From the NCBI RefSeq assembly GCF_000763885.1, contig NZ_JRKO01000022.1, positions 1 to 64,000 on the forward strand: 64,000 bases of DNA. The letters are read 5' to 3'. The DNA is from Paracoccus versutus (GTDB lineage: Bacteria > Pseudomonadota > Alphaproteobacteria > Rhodobacterales > Rhodobacteraceae). The notes under the pieces were generated by a model. That model saw only the letters and a list, made by a program, of their open reading frames with translations, had not been told where the DNA came from and did not search any database. Within the stretch, counting starts at the first letter, position 1. Every line of letters starts with the position of its first letter. A program made the translations under genes and the position numbers. Positions 16,858-25,371 of the stretch are shown here, piece by piece.

Positions 16858-17526
16858 TCATTCCCGCAGGCCGCTGACCTGATCGACTCTTGCAGATCCG
16901 CCGCCTTTCAGGACCAGTTCGGCGCCGTTTTGGGTCAATTCTATCCCGGTCACGCGACTATAGGATTCGACATCGCGCAGGGTTGCGCTGCCGTCGCTAC
17001 TCTCTTCCTCGATGCGGAAGGTGTAAAATCCCGCAGGGAGTGAAGTGCCATCCGCATATCGACCATGCCATTCAATCTCCCCAGACATTGATCCTATGGC
17101 TTGTCGTAGCACCTCTTTGCCCTGTTCATTCAGCGTAACGAGCGTAGCACTTTCGCCATTCGCGCTTCTGTCCGCCGCCAGTATCAAGGAGGATCCGTCG
17201 AACCATACAGGAGCATTCGTTCTCACCTCCCGGCCTATCCAGGTCGAAAGCTGACCGATCTCCCCACCGTCGATATTGCCCAGGAGTTGCGTCAGAAGCA
17301 GGTTGGTCTGAACCTGCTGCTCAACCCCGGAAAATGTCGCAAGCTGCACGGCAAATTCCGTGTTCTCCATTGGATTAAGCGGATCCTGATTCTTGATCTG
17401 CGTCGTCAGCATCTTCAGGAACATTTCGAACTGGTTCGTGGAGTTGGTTTCGCTGGATCCTTTTGAAGATTGGAGGCTTCTTGCATCAATTCCGTCAACC
17501 GCAGAAGTTGTATTGATAGTCACCAT
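16858..17526 (-). CDS. flgD: Flagellar hook-capping protein FlgD
   Basis: A 222-residue scaffold protein that caps the growing hook and lets hook subunits polymerise. The N-terminal region (about 30-75) carries FLKMLTTQIKNQDPLNPMENTEFAVQLA-type motifs diagnostic of FlgD. The C-terminal half has the FlgD Ig/Tudor-like pattern, ending in LPAGFYTFRIE and SRVTGIELTQNGAELVL. The ATG follows an AAAGAG site, 9 bases after the fliK stop, so it is the second gene of a fliK-flgD unit. Its base composition is lower in GC than the flanking chromosome. Confidence 0.93.
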   Translation of the reverse strand: MVTINTTSAVDGIDARSLQSSKGSSETNSTNQFEMFLKMLTTQIKNQDPLNPMENTEFAVQLATFSGVEQQVQTNLLLTQLLGNIDGGEIGQLSTWIGREVRTNAPVWFDGSSLILAADRSANGESATLVTLNEQGKEVLRQAIGSMSGEIEWHGRYADGTSLPAGFYTFRIEEESSDGSATLRDVESYSRVTGIELTQNGAELVLKGGGSARVDQVSGLRE

Positions 17527-17535
17527 CTCTTTCCC

Positions 17536-18795
17536 CTAGATCCTGATATCAATTCCGGTGTTCACAAAGGTTGCGGTAGTTTTAATCGAGTCCGTATTTT
17601 CCAGATATGGCTGCGGCGCTGATTCTGGCAGAGGATCAGGCTTTCTCGCCAAAAAATTGTTTTGCGAGCTCCATCCCTCCTCACCATCGGAAAATGAGAT
17701 GTCTGCGCCTGAAATCCCTACGTCACGAAGCTCCTTTGAGAGTAGATCTATGTTTCTCCTCAACAAATCGAACGTCTCTGGCCGTTCGGCAAGAATCGTT
17801 ACGGCCGGATTGTCGCCCGGTGATATCAGCATCCGAACTTTCCCCAATTCTGCCGGATCAAGAATAACCTCGACCCGCGTAGCAACCTGCGTAGGTGTAA
17901 CTTCTCGCCCTATTTGGCGTATAACTTGGCGTGGATCAAAGCTCGAGGTCTTGATGGCTCTTTCAGCATGGTCACCTTCATGAGAGGCTGGAGCCTTTAT
18001 CTCATAATCCTTTAAAGGGATTGCATCTTGACCCTCGTTACTCATATGAAAATCCATTATGGCTGTGTCGGTGAAGGGTTCGGATAAGCTCTCCCTTACG
18101 ATCGGGTCGGATTTTGAAAATACCGCAACATTCGGTAGAGATGTAACCTTTATGAGATCGCGTTCCTTGTGGCCGTGTAGAGAGCCTTCATCGGAAGAAT
18201 TTTCAAAAAAAATACCGCCGAATATATTTTTGAGAGTATGACCATTGCTCGAAATGCCTGCGTAGGCGCTGAGGCCTCGTTCCGAGAGCTCGTGATGCGT
18301 GTTCTCTACTTTTGGCGGCGTCTGTTCGGCGTATTCGAAGAAATCTGATGCCATTTCCACCCATTCGCTTTCCTCCATCAACGGCTCTGCTGTGATTTGT
18401 CCCTCTCCGGCGGCACAGATATGTTCCGAACTGCCGAGAGATAGCTGATCGGCTGCAACGGTCGGATCGGCGGCCAGATCAAGAACCGAACTGTCGGCCG
18501 TATCATCTGCATCGGCAAGGATATCTTCATCGTCGGATGCGGTGGAATGGACGGGCGATTCGATCGGCTCCGCCGTGGGGTCGTCTTGCAGCTGGACGCT
18601 GAAAAATCCTGAAAAATCAATTGTTTTGCAAGCGCTTAGCCGAACCACATTGTTGCACTGCACGCCAAGCGGCGCAGCTGCTGCTTGGTGACATGTAAAA
18701 CCCACATCCACTTGGATCCCCTCTGTGCCGATCAAGTTCCTGCCAGATTGGCATAGCAAGATTACCAAATATTTACTTATGCCAGCTAAAGTCAC
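17536..18795 (-). CDS. fliK: Flagellar hook-length control protein FliK
   Basis: About 419 residues from a GTG at 18795; the start is uncertain because no strong ribosome site or ATG lies near it. The N-terminal two thirds are acidic, poorly conserved and probably disordered, as in FliK rulers. The C-terminal Flg_hook domain (about 300-385) has TRVEVILDPAELGKVRMLIS, LAERPETFDLLRRNIDLLSKELRDVG and ADISFS. FliK sets hook length and switches the export apparatus from hook to filament substrates. It lies 9 bases before flgD and starts only 36 bases from the divergent rod-binding gene. Confidence 0.88.
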   Translation of the reverse strand: MTLAGISKYLVILLCQSGRNLIGTEGIQVDVGFTCHQAAAAPLGVQCNNVVRLSACKTIDFSGFFSVQLQDDPTAEPIESPVHSTASDDEDILADADDTADSSVLDLAADPTVAADQLSLGSSEHICAAGEGQITAEPLMEESEWVEMASDFFEYAEQTPPKVENTHHELSERGLSAYAGISSNGHTLKNIFGGIFFENSSDEGSLHGHKERDLIKVTSLPNVAVFSKSDPIVRESLSEPFTDTAIMDFHMSNEGQDAIPLKDYEIKAPASHEGDHAERAIKTSSFDPRQVIRQIGREVTPTQVATRVEVILDPAELGKVRMLISPGDNPAVTILAERPETFDLLRRNIDLLSKELRDVGISGADISFSDGEEGWSSQNNFLARKPDPLPESAPQPYLENTDSIKTTATFVNTGIDIRI

Positions 18796-18831
18796 CAGTT
18801 GTTGAAACTTTTATTCAGAAAAGAGCCTGGC

Positions 18832-19080
18832 ATGGAGAGAGTTCTGGCAGCAGGAACCGCCCGCACGACAACCCGACCGAAACCGAGCGTCGTCGATGGG
18901 CTCGAGCAGGCATTTCTTGCGGAAATGCTGAAGCACGCCGGACCCGGACAGCCGACTGGTGAGTTCGGCGGCGGCATCGGCGAATCGCAATTTGCAAGCC
19001 TGTTGAACGATACCTATGCGGAAGCCATCGCGGAACGAATTGATCTTGGATTTCAACGACGTAACGAGGGGATCGAATGA
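18832..19080 (+). CDS. Rod-binding protein (FlgJ N-terminal-domain type)
   Basis: An 82-residue protein equal to the rod-binding domain of FlgJ without the muramidase domain, as is usual in alphaproteobacteria. Family features are GLEQAFLAEMLKHAG (about 22-36), then GGIGESQFASLLNDTYAEAIAERIDLG. It caps or chaperones assembly of the flagellar rod in the periplasm. I chose the ATG at 18832 over an upstream TTG because residue content fits. Its stop overlaps the next gene (ATGA), so it is coupled to the FlgN-like protein. Confidence 0.85.
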   Translation: MERVLAAGTARTTTRPKPSVVDGLEQAFLAEMLKHAGPGQPTGEFGGGIGESQFASLLNDTYAEAIAERIDLGFQRRNEGIE

Positions 19081-19391
19081 CAAAAGCCCTACATTTGCTC
19101 CAACAGGCGAGGGAGGATCTTCTGGTATTCCAAACCGATGCGGCCCTTGTGAAAATGCAGGAATTTGAAGTGCTTGTTCACTCTGGCGCGATGCCAAGGG
19201 ACAGGGTTGCAGAAACTGCCGAACTGCTGCGCGACATTCTGTCCCTCGCCAGTGCTGCCTGCGACGGTGTGGCGGCCGCGCAGCGGCAGCTTGCCGAGAT
19301 CGCAGCCTTGTCGCGCCACCTGAACACCTATGATCGCCAGGGCCGCAGGATCGGCAATCCTATTTCTTCACCGCATGATAGAAGATTTTGA
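19077..19391 (+). CDS. FlgN-like flagellar export chaperone (putative)
   Basis: A 104-residue, almost entirely helical protein. Position (4-base overlap with the rod-binding gene, just before flagellin), size, and the C-terminal LSRHLNTYDRQGRR motif match the small protein found at this place in Rhodobacterales flagellar clusters. That protein is thought to chaperone hook-filament junction proteins, as FlgN does. The match is by pattern and context only; direct function is inferred. Confidence 0.65.
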   Translation: MTKALHLLQQAREDLLVFQTDAALVKMQEFEVLVHSGAMPRDRVAETAELLRDILSLASAACDGVAAAQRQLAEIAALSRHLNTYDRQGRRIGNPISSPHDRRF

Positions 19392-19555
19392 GTAAACTTT
19401 TCTGTAGTCTTTGATTGCCTGGGTCGCCTGGTCAGGAGTTTATTCAGGAAGGGCGGATAGATCGAATGACGTGACATAGTCATCGGGTCCGTCCCGTAGG
19501 TCAGAAGGCCTCTTGCACTAGAAACGGGTAAACCACCCAGGAATGGAGATTGAAG
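19392..19555 (+). promoter_or_regulatory. Flagellin upstream region, no clear promoter motif
   Basis: The 164-base gap before flagellin should hold its promoter. TAAACTTT at 19393-19400 and GCGGATAG at 19453-19460 each resemble half of a sigma-28 promoter (TAAA-N15-GCCGATAA), but they are not spaced correctly with each other, so I do not call one. The ribosome site AGGAATGGAG precedes the ATG at 19556. Confidence 0.3.
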
Positions 19556-20398
19556 ATGTCCAGCATTCTGACTAATAATGGCGCGATGGTCGCGCTGCAA
19601 ACCCTGAAGGGGATCAATGCGAATCTGACGAAAGCCCAGAATGAGATTTCGACCGGAAAAAAGGTCGCCAACGCACAGGACAATGCTGCGGTTTGGGCCA
19701 TTTCGAAGGTCATGGAATCCGACCAAGCAGTCTTCAAGACGCTTCAGAGCAACCTGAATCTTGCTGCGGCGGTGGTGACGACTGCGCGGGACGGTGCTGA
19801 AGATATCCGTGATTTGCTTGATGAAATGAGAAGGCTGGCAAGTAGTGCCGGCAGTGATGCGAACGATTTTGCGACTGTGAACGAGCAGATCGTGGAGAAA
19901 AGGAACCAGATTATTTCGACGATTGACGGAACCCAGATGAATGGGGTCAATCTGCTCAAGACCAATCCGATCGGTACTGCGACATCCTTCAGCGTCTTGG
20001 CGTCCTTGGACCGGACGGCGGGTACAGCTGTAACCACTGCGCAGACGATTACGGTCAATTCTGTGGACTTCGAGGCGGATATTGAAGGCGCTACGATCAC
20101 GACCATTACGGACAGCACCACGGCACGAACTGCGGTTGGTGAAATCGAGGCGTTGCTCGACATCGCGAAGACAGGGGCAGCAGAACTTGGTACGGCCGCC
20201 AAGCGGATCAACGATCAATCGAATTTCGTATCGAAGCTGGCCGATTCGCTGACTGCCGGCATCGGTGCGCTGGTGGATGCCGATATGGAGGAAGCGTCAG
20301 CCCGTCTGCAGGCGCTGCAGACCCAGCAGCAGCTTGGGGTGCAGGCGTTGTCGATCGCCAACCAGGCACCGCAAACGATTCTGTCGCTATTCCGATAA
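19556..20398 (+). CDS. fliC: Flagellin
   Basis: A 280-residue filament subunit. The N-terminal D0/D1 helix (MSSILTNNGAMVALQTL...LTKAQNEISTGKKVANAQDN) and the C-terminal D0 helix (ALSIANQAPQTILSLFR) pair in the filament core. The surface region (about 140-205) is short, giving a small flagellin with no large D2/D3 domain. A TTG two codons upstream is in frame, but ATG 19556 is better placed for AGGAATGGAG. A rho-independent-type hairpin follows, and flaF and flbT lie directly downstream, as in other alphaproteobacteria. Confidence 0.95.
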   Translation: MSSILTNNGAMVALQTLKGINANLTKAQNEISTGKKVANAQDNAAVWAISKVMESDQAVFKTLQSNLNLAAAVVTTARDGAEDIRDLLDEMRRLASSAGSDANDFATVNEQIVEKRNQIISTIDGTQMNGVNLLKTNPIGTATSFSVLASLDRTAGTAVTTAQTITVNSVDFEADIEGATITTITDSTTARTAVGEIEALLDIAKTGAAELGTAAKRINDQSNFVSKLADSLTAGIGALVDADMEEASARLQALQTQQQLGVQALSIANQAPQTILSLFR

Positions 20399-20404
20399 TC
20401 TAGC

Positions 20405-20428
20405 AAGGGCGCCCTGTGGGGCGCCCTT
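20405..20428 (+). terminator. Flagellin terminator
   Basis: A perfect 10-bp inverted repeat (AAGGGCGCCC / GGGCGCCCTT) with loop TGTG starts 7 bases after the flagellin stop and is followed by CGTTCC. It should limit read-through into flaF. Confidence 0.8.
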
Positions 20429-20462
20429 CGTTCCAATATAGGTCTAGAATGGGTCTCCTGAC

Positions 20463-20831
20463 GTGAAGCTTGCAAATTTTCAAAGCACTGACACGAATTT
20501 TGGTTCGCGGCATGTTCGAACAGACAGGGATAATGAGTATTTTGCGTTTTCCCAGGTAACGCAAAAGCTCAAGAACGCAACTAAAATCGATGATCGTTAT
20601 GCGATGATAGAGGCGGTAAACGCCAGTAGCCAGCTTTGGACTGTCATAGCTGCCGATCTTGCCCATGAGGAAAACAGTCTACCTCCAGAGGTAAAGGCGG
20701 GCCTGCTATCGCTTGCTTTTTTCTCTCTCAAGCAAGGCCGTCGTATCCTGTTGGAACGCGCCTCTGCTGAGCCGCTCATAGAAATAAACATCAGAATAAT
20801 GAAGGGTTTGCGAGGGGACATGAACTCATGA
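20463..20831 (+). CDS. flaF: Flagellar biosynthesis regulator FlaF
   Basis: A 122-residue alpha-helical protein of the FlaF family, which in Caulobacter is needed for flagellin synthesis and secretion and opposes FlbT. Characteristic are EYFAFSQVTQKLKNA near residue 25-39 and the central NASSQLWTVIAADLAHEENSLP. It starts at GTG; no in-frame ATG is better placed. Its stop overlaps the FlbT start (ATGA), so the pair is coupled. GC is visibly below the flanking chromosome. Confidence 0.9.
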   Translation: MKLANFQSTDTNFGSRHVRTDRDNEYFAFSQVTQKLKNATKIDDRYAMIEAVNASSQLWTVIAADLAHEENSLPPEVKAGLLSLAFFSLKQGRRILLERASAEPLIEINIRIMKGLRGDMNS

Positions 20832-21232
20832 CAGGCCTTGTTCTCAAGCTGGCTCCTCGCGAAAGAATTCTGGTGAACGGTGCCGTAATAGAAAACGGCG
20901 ATAAGCGTTCCAAGGTATCAATTCTTACGCCGAATACCAGTATCCTTAGATTAAGAGATGCCATACATCCAGATTCTGTCAACTCTCCGGTTTCGAGGAT
21001 ATGCTATATCTGCCAACTCGTTCTCACCGGAGATGCTCTTGAGGATGAGGGGCGAAGGCAGGTTCTCTACGGTATAGAGCAGTTGTCTCAAGTTTTTCGT
21101 GATCTGGACAGTGGCAGTTTGCTTGATTTCGCCTCCAATGCAGTAATTGAAGGGGATTACTACGGGGCCTTTAGGAAGCTCAGACTGCTTATTCCAAGGG
21201 AGTCAAGGTTAATGGCCATAGGTAAGCCATGA
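20828..21232 (+). CDS. flbT: Flagellar biosynthesis repressor FlbT
   Basis: A 134-residue FlbT-family protein. In Caulobacter FlbT binds the 5' leader of flagellin mRNA and promotes its decay until hook assembly is complete. Family features are LVLKLAPRERILVNGAVIENGDKRSK at the N-terminus (residues 4-29) and a helical C-terminal half ending YYGAFRKLRLLIPRE. It overlaps flaF by 4 bases and the DUF1217 gene by 4 bases, forming a tight three-gene unit. The flagellin leader upstream is the likely target. Confidence 0.92.
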   Translation: MTGLVLKLAPRERILVNGAVIENGDKRSKVSILTPNTSILRLRDAIHPDSVNSPVSRICYICQLVLTGDALEDEGRRQVLYGIEQLSQVFRDLDSGSLLDFASNAVIEGDYYGAFRKLRLLIPRESRLMAIGKP

Positions 21233-22014
21233 GTTATAATGTTCAGGCGGGATCGGGAGGGTATGCGGGCTGGAAGATTCTTGAGCGTACGATGGTGAAG
21301 CAGCGTAGCGCTTTTCTCAAGAGTCATGACATAAGGGTTTCCAAGGATTATTTTCAGAAGAACATTCAGAACATTAAGACTGCCGAAGAGCTGGTCAATG
21401 ACAGAAAACTGTTGGTGGTCGTGCTGCGTGCCTTTGGGTTGGATTCTGACGTTAACAACAAGTTCTTTTTAAGAAAGGTTATTGAATCCGATCCTGCCGA
21501 TAAGGGTAGTTTGGTAAATAGGCTTGCAGATAAGCGTTACCTTGCCCTGAATCAGGGTTTGGCGCTCCATTTTTCGTCGGAGGGGCAAGGTGCTAGGGTT
21601 GATGTCGGTGCGATTATTGAGAAATATGAGTCGAGATCATTCGAGAGGAATATCGGGGAAAGGCATGCGGAAATTGAGCTGGCGTTGAACGCGCAGCGAG
21701 AATTGCTAAATATTGCGACTTCAGATGCAAGTGAAAATACGAAATGGTATCAAATTCTCGCGTCTAAGCCTCTGCGCCAGGTGTTTGAAGGAGCTTATGG
21801 TATTGGAACCGGATTTTCCTCTCTTTCCATTGATAGGCAGCTTTCGGAGCTGAAGGTGAGAACCGAGAGACTTACCGGAAGCAATAGCGTGAGCCAGTTC
21901 GAATCAGGCGATGGTCTTGATCTTGTTCTCAGGCATTTCCTTTTGCGTAGCCAGATGAGTGTGTCATCGGGGAGCTCTCGTTATGCCAATGCCCTTGCCT
22001 TGTTGAGAGCATAG
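21229..22014 (+). CDS. DUF1217 flagellar-cluster protein
   Basis: A 261-residue protein of the DUF1217 family, which is found in alphaproteobacterial flagellar loci. Marks are the N-terminal GGYAGWKILERT, a helical centre with RVSKDYFQKNIQNIKTAEELVNDRKLL (residues about 36-62), and the repeated helical pattern near 85-105. Its exact role is not established. It overlaps flbT by 4 bases. Codon use is the least GC-rich in the window: a hand count of 21421-21480 gives 25 G+C of 60. Confidence 0.82.
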   Translation: MSYNVQAGSGGYAGWKILERTMVKQRSAFLKSHDIRVSKDYFQKNIQNIKTAEELVNDRKLLVVVLRAFGLDSDVNNKFFLRKVIESDPADKGSLVNRLADKRYLALNQGLALHFSSEGQGARVDVGAIIEKYESRSFERNIGERHAEIELALNAQRELLNIATSDASENTKWYQILASKPLRQVFEGAYGIGTGFSSLSIDRQLSELKVRTERLTGSNSVSQFESGDGLDLVLRHFLLRSQMSVSSGSSRYANALALLRA

Positions 22015-23100
22015 GCAGCTATTCCGTAATATTTTACGTTAAGAAATGGGAAGACGTGCCTGTGGGAGTTGTCCTTGCTTGATCTCGACTGATACCCGAG
22101 AGCGCAAGCTTGAAGCCCAGAGGGCGCAGCTGCGGGTGGCCATCGCCATTGCGACAGAGCCACCTGTCCTGCGACGCCATCCCGGCCTCAGGGAGCTTAC
22201 CGGGTCCAGATCACTAACTTCGTCACCGTTCTGTTCCCCTTGGACATTAAGGTGGAAGCCATGGCCGCGCTGCGCAGCTTGATTTCGTTGGATCCACATG
22301 TGCGCGGACAGAGATGCGGGTCGAACTGGAAGGCGAATCCGCGGGTGTTTTTGCGGGGGGAGATGACCGCACCAGAACCTTACAAGCGGAAGGGGCTGGT
22401 CGCTTGCAGGTTGGAAAGAATGGTTGCGCACGCCCTCTGCCGGTCTTGCCGATCCCGCTCTGGCGGTACCGTTCGAATGCTCGGCGGTGTCGGTGCGAGA
22501 GAAGCAATCGGCCGCCGAGGATTATCGGAGTGTCGAAACCCGCTGCCCTCGGCGACAACGCCAATGGTCGCGACGTGGCATACCCCTGGGATAAACGGCG
22601 CCAGGCTTCGGGAGGAGTTCCTTGATTCGTCCTGGCAAATGCTCGACCCGCATTCGGTCTTGGCAGTCTTGGAGCAGGATCTGTTCCGCTTGCTGTGGGG
22701 AGCGCGGCGACATTAGGTGCGCCGATCAGGTATCCAGCCAGCATTTTCTTTCGGGATGGCTGCGACCGTGGCGCAGCGGAAAACCCGGCAGGTGCCTCCG
22801 CGCCTTGTGCAGCACCGGCATTGCGGTGGCACGGGTTCGAGCCAGGTCGCGCATCGCGTTCGGCACCTATGCGAAGTCAACCGGCGCCGCGCTTGGTCAG
22901 CATCACCTTGGCGATTGCTCTTTTCCAGGGGCAATGGAGGTGCGACCAAGGCGCACTCCTGCCTCGGCTTGACAGGCTGGCGGTGTCGGAACGGCGCTGC
23001 CGAGGGCCGATGCGATGGGCGGGGGCGATCCCGGCCAATGGGACAGCCGCGAGGCATCAGGGGGTCCCGTGCCGGTCACAAGCCTGGCCATGGCGGGTTT
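22015..23100. other. 1.1-kb region with no supported gene
   Basis: Composition returns from the low-GC flagellar block to high GC within the first 100 bases. Several open frames exist on both strands, but none has a ribosome site, a recognisable motif or codon use like its neighbours. I see no tRNA, inverted-repeat ends or transposase fragment. It may hold decayed genes from the right-hand edge of the flagellar block. Confidence 0.45.
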
Positions 23101-24030
23101 TCATGCCTTCTGCACGGTGCGAACCGGGCGCATCTTCAGCTTGACCGGCACGGTGATCACCACCAGGCAGGAGACGACCAGCACCACGCCGATCCAGCCA
23201 AGCGCCGGCAGGCGCTCGCCCACCACCAGGATGGCCAGCATCGCCGCCATCACCGGCTCGATCAGGGTGATCGTCGTCGCCATGCTGGCGGAAATTCGCG
23301 CCAGGCCGATGCCGAAGCAGACATAGCCCAGGAACATCGGCACCAGCGCCATGTAGATGCCCACCGCGGCATTCCCCCACGAGGCCAGGAACGGCCCGCC
23401 GGTCGCGACCAGCACCGGCATCAGCAGCAGCCCACCGATGCCGAAGGTCGTGCCCATCGCCACGCGCGAGTGGATGCCGCGCAGCATCAGCCGCCGCGCC
23501 GTCCAGGAGTAAAGCGCATAGGTCAGCCCGCCGACCAGGCCGAGCGCGATGCCGAGCAGGGTCGCGCCCTCGCCGGCCTGGTGTCCCGCATCCTCGGCCA
23601 GGCACAGCAGCACCATGCCCAGAAGCCCGATCGAGGCCCCGGCCAGCCAACGCCGCGACAGCCGCGCGCCGTCGAAAAGCCATTCGATCAGGGCCGACAG
23701 CAGCGGTGCCGAGCCGATGGTCACCACCGTGCCGATGGTCACCCCGGCCAGGCGCATCGAGGCGTAGAAGGCCAGCGGATAGATCGCCACCGCCAGCCCC
23801 CCAAGCAGCAGGTTGCGCCAATGCCGTGCCAGTTCCGGCAGGGCGCGGGCGATGCGCCCGCCGGCCAGCAGCGCCTGCAGCAGCCCGCCGACGCCCATCG
23901 CCGCCGCGCCGATGGCGGCCGGGCCGACCTCGGGCGCGAAGGTGGCGGCGGTGCCGGTGGTGCCCCAGACGACCGAGGAGAACAGGACCGCGGCGACGCC
24001 GATGCCGTGATCCCTGGACGGGCTGCTCAC
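23101..24030 (-). CDS. EamA-family (DMT superfamily) transporter
   Basis: A 309-residue inner-membrane protein with about ten hydrophobic helices in two EamA repeats (roughly 10-140 and 155-290). It opens with AAVLFSSVVWGTTGTAATFAP, typical of drug/metabolite exporters. It starts at GTG (24030), overlapping the TetR stop by GTGA, so the regulator and transporter are co-translated. The substrate is unknown; TetR linkage suggests export of a toxic compound or metabolite. The C-terminus is Lys/Arg-rich and cytosolic. Confidence 0.88.
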   Translation of the reverse strand: MSSPSRDHGIGVAAVLFSSVVWGTTGTAATFAPEVGPAAIGAAAMGVGGLLQALLAGGRIARALPELARHWRNLLLGGLAVAIYPLAFYASMRLAGVTIGTVVTIGSAPLLSALIEWLFDGARLSRRWLAGASIGLLGMVLLCLAEDAGHQAGEGATLLGIALGLVGGLTYALYSWTARRLMLRGIHSRVAMGTTFGIGGLLLMPVLVATGGPFLASWGNAAVGIYMALVPMFLGYVCFGIGLARISASMATTITLIEPVMAAMLAILVVGERLPALGWIGVVLVVSCLVVITVPVKLKMRPVRTVQKA

Positions 24031-24620
24031 AGCGCCTCCAGCATGTCCGAGGCCATGGCGCGGGCCTCATGCACCAGGGCGCTGGTGCCTTCCAGCCCGG
24101 CGCGGGCGATGGCCCCTTCCAGCAGGAAGGAGAGCTGCTGCGCCAGCCGGGCCGCGCGGTCGGGATCATCAGGCAGCAGTTCGGCCAGGGGCGCGGCCAG
24201 CAGGGCTTCGACCTCTTCCTTGTGGCGGCGGACGGCCTGGCGGCCGATGTCGCCGGCGGTCAGTTCGGCGGCGGCGTTCAGCAACCCGCAGCCGCGAAAG
24301 CCGCGCTCGTATTCATGCTCGGCATGGTCCTGATAGGCGTCGAACACCGCCAGCACACGCGCGCGGGGCGTTTCGGCATCCCGCGCCCGAGCTTCATGGA
24401 GGCCCAGCCATTCCTCGTGCCGCGCCTGCAGGTACTGGTTCACCAGGTCGGCCTTGGAGGAAAAGTTGTTGTAGAGGCTTTTCTTCGCCACCCCGGCGCG
24501 CTCGACGATGGCGTCGATGCCGGTCCCGCCGATGCCGTTGTTGTAGAACAGCACGGCAGCCGCCTTGAGCAGCCGCTCGCGCGCGCTTTCCGGCGCTGGG
24601 GGCTGGGGAGCTTCCATCAT
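24027..24620 (-). CDS. TetR-family repressor of the EamA transporter
   Basis: A 197-residue regulator. The N-terminal helix-turn-helix (about 15-60) contains RLLKAAAVLFYNNGIGGTGIDAIVERAGVAKKSLYNNFSSKADLV in family order; the variable C-terminal ligand domain follows. ATG 24620 is preferred over an upstream GTG because GGAGGCG sits at the right distance before it. It is transcribed first and coupled to the transporter, so it probably represses its own operon through the inverted repeat at 24638-24653. Confidence 0.9.
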   Translation of the reverse strand: MMEAPQPPAPESARERLLKAAAVLFYNNGIGGTGIDAIVERAGVAKKSLYNNFSSKADLVNQYLQARHEEWLGLHEARARDAETPRARVLAVFDAYQDHAEHEYERGFRGCGLLNAAAELTAGDIGRQAVRRHKEEVEALLAAPLAELLPDDPDRAARLAQQLSFLLEGAIARAGLEGTSALVHEARAMASDMLEAL

Positions 24621-24637
24621 CGCCTCCACGAAGTAGG

Positions 24638-24653
24638 TAGGTCGGTATACCTA
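24638..24653. promoter_or_regulatory. Candidate TetR operator
   Basis: TAGGT-CGGTAT-ACCTA is a 16-base inverted repeat with 5-bp arms, 18 bases upstream of the tetR ATG and embedded in a region that should hold its promoter. TetR proteins bind such short palindromes in their own promoters; binding is inferred. Confidence 0.5.
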
Positions 24654-24726
24654 TGGCTGGCCCGGCGAGTCAAGCAGGGCTTGCGGCATCCGACGCGGAG
24701 AAGCGGTTGACAGGAGAGGGTCAGAA

Positions 24727-24750
24727 TTATAAACGAACGACCGTATTGAA
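24727..24750. promoter_or_regulatory. Likely promoter/operator of the RND-operon TetR gene
   Basis: An AT-rich stretch in GC-rich DNA, containing ATAAACGAACGACCGTAT, lies 16-39 bases upstream of the second tetR ATG. ACGAACGACCGT resembles operator halves of TetR regulators of RND pumps, but the inverted symmetry is poor, so this is tentative. Confidence 0.3.
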
Positions 24751-24765
24751 ATCTTGGTGGTGGAT

Positions 24766-25332
24766 ATGGGACGCAAGCGCACGATCGACCGCGACGAGTT
24801 GATGGGCGCCATCGAACGGGTGGCGCGGCGCTCGGGCATTGCCGGGCTCAGCATCGACGCGGTGGCCAGGGAGGCCGGGATCAGCAAGTCCAGCGTGGTC
24901 TATGACTGCGAAAGCAAGGCCGGGCTGCTGGCCGCCTTCATCCGCCACAAGATGGCCCAGCACCGGGCGCGATTCGCCGAGGTGCGCGCCCGGCACGAGG
25001 GCGAGCCCAATGCCCGGCTGCGCGCGCTGATCGATGAATATCGTCGGGTTCCGACCGACGAGGAACTGGACATGGCGCTGCTGATCAGCGCCAGCATGGG
25101 CGAGCATGCCGAATGCCGCGAGATCATGCGCGAGGTGCTGGCCGGCGATGCCGAGGCGGTCGCGGCCGAGGCGGCCGACCGGCGCCGGATGCTGATGGCG
25201 CTGCTGACGCTGCACGGCATGGCCTTCCTGGAATATTTCGGCTTCCACCGCTTCGACCAGGAAACCCGCGATGAGATCCTTGATGAATTGATGGCGGTCG
25301 CGGAAAGCGACCCCGGCACAGCCGGAGACTGA
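24766..25332 (+). CDS. TetR-family regulator of the RND efflux operon
   Basis: A 188-residue regulator. The helix-turn-helix near residues 10-55 reads RDELMGAIERVARRSGIAGLSIDAVAREAGISKSSVVYD; the C-terminal half is of the TetR_C type. An in-frame TTG four codons upstream is possible; ATG 24766 was chosen. It lies 39 bases before the membrane-fusion gene on the same strand, so it probably represses the pump operon and itself. The inducer is unknown. Confidence 0.88.
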   Translation: MGRKRTIDRDELMGAIERVARRSGIAGLSIDAVAREAGISKSSVVYDCESKAGLLAAFIRHKMAQHRARFAEVRARHEGEPNARLRALIDEYRRVPTDEELDMALLISASMGEHAECREIMREVLAGDAEAVAAEAADRRRMLMALLTLHGMAFLEYFGFHRFDQETRDEILDELMAVAESDPGTAGD

Positions 25333-25371
25333 CCCCTCCCCCCAACCATTCAGCCCTCCCAGGAAAGAACC

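Noticed and set aside
19392..19555. Sigma-28 promoter of flagellin
   Set aside because: TAAACTTT and GCGGATAG are present but are separated by far more than the required spacing, and neither has a proper partner.
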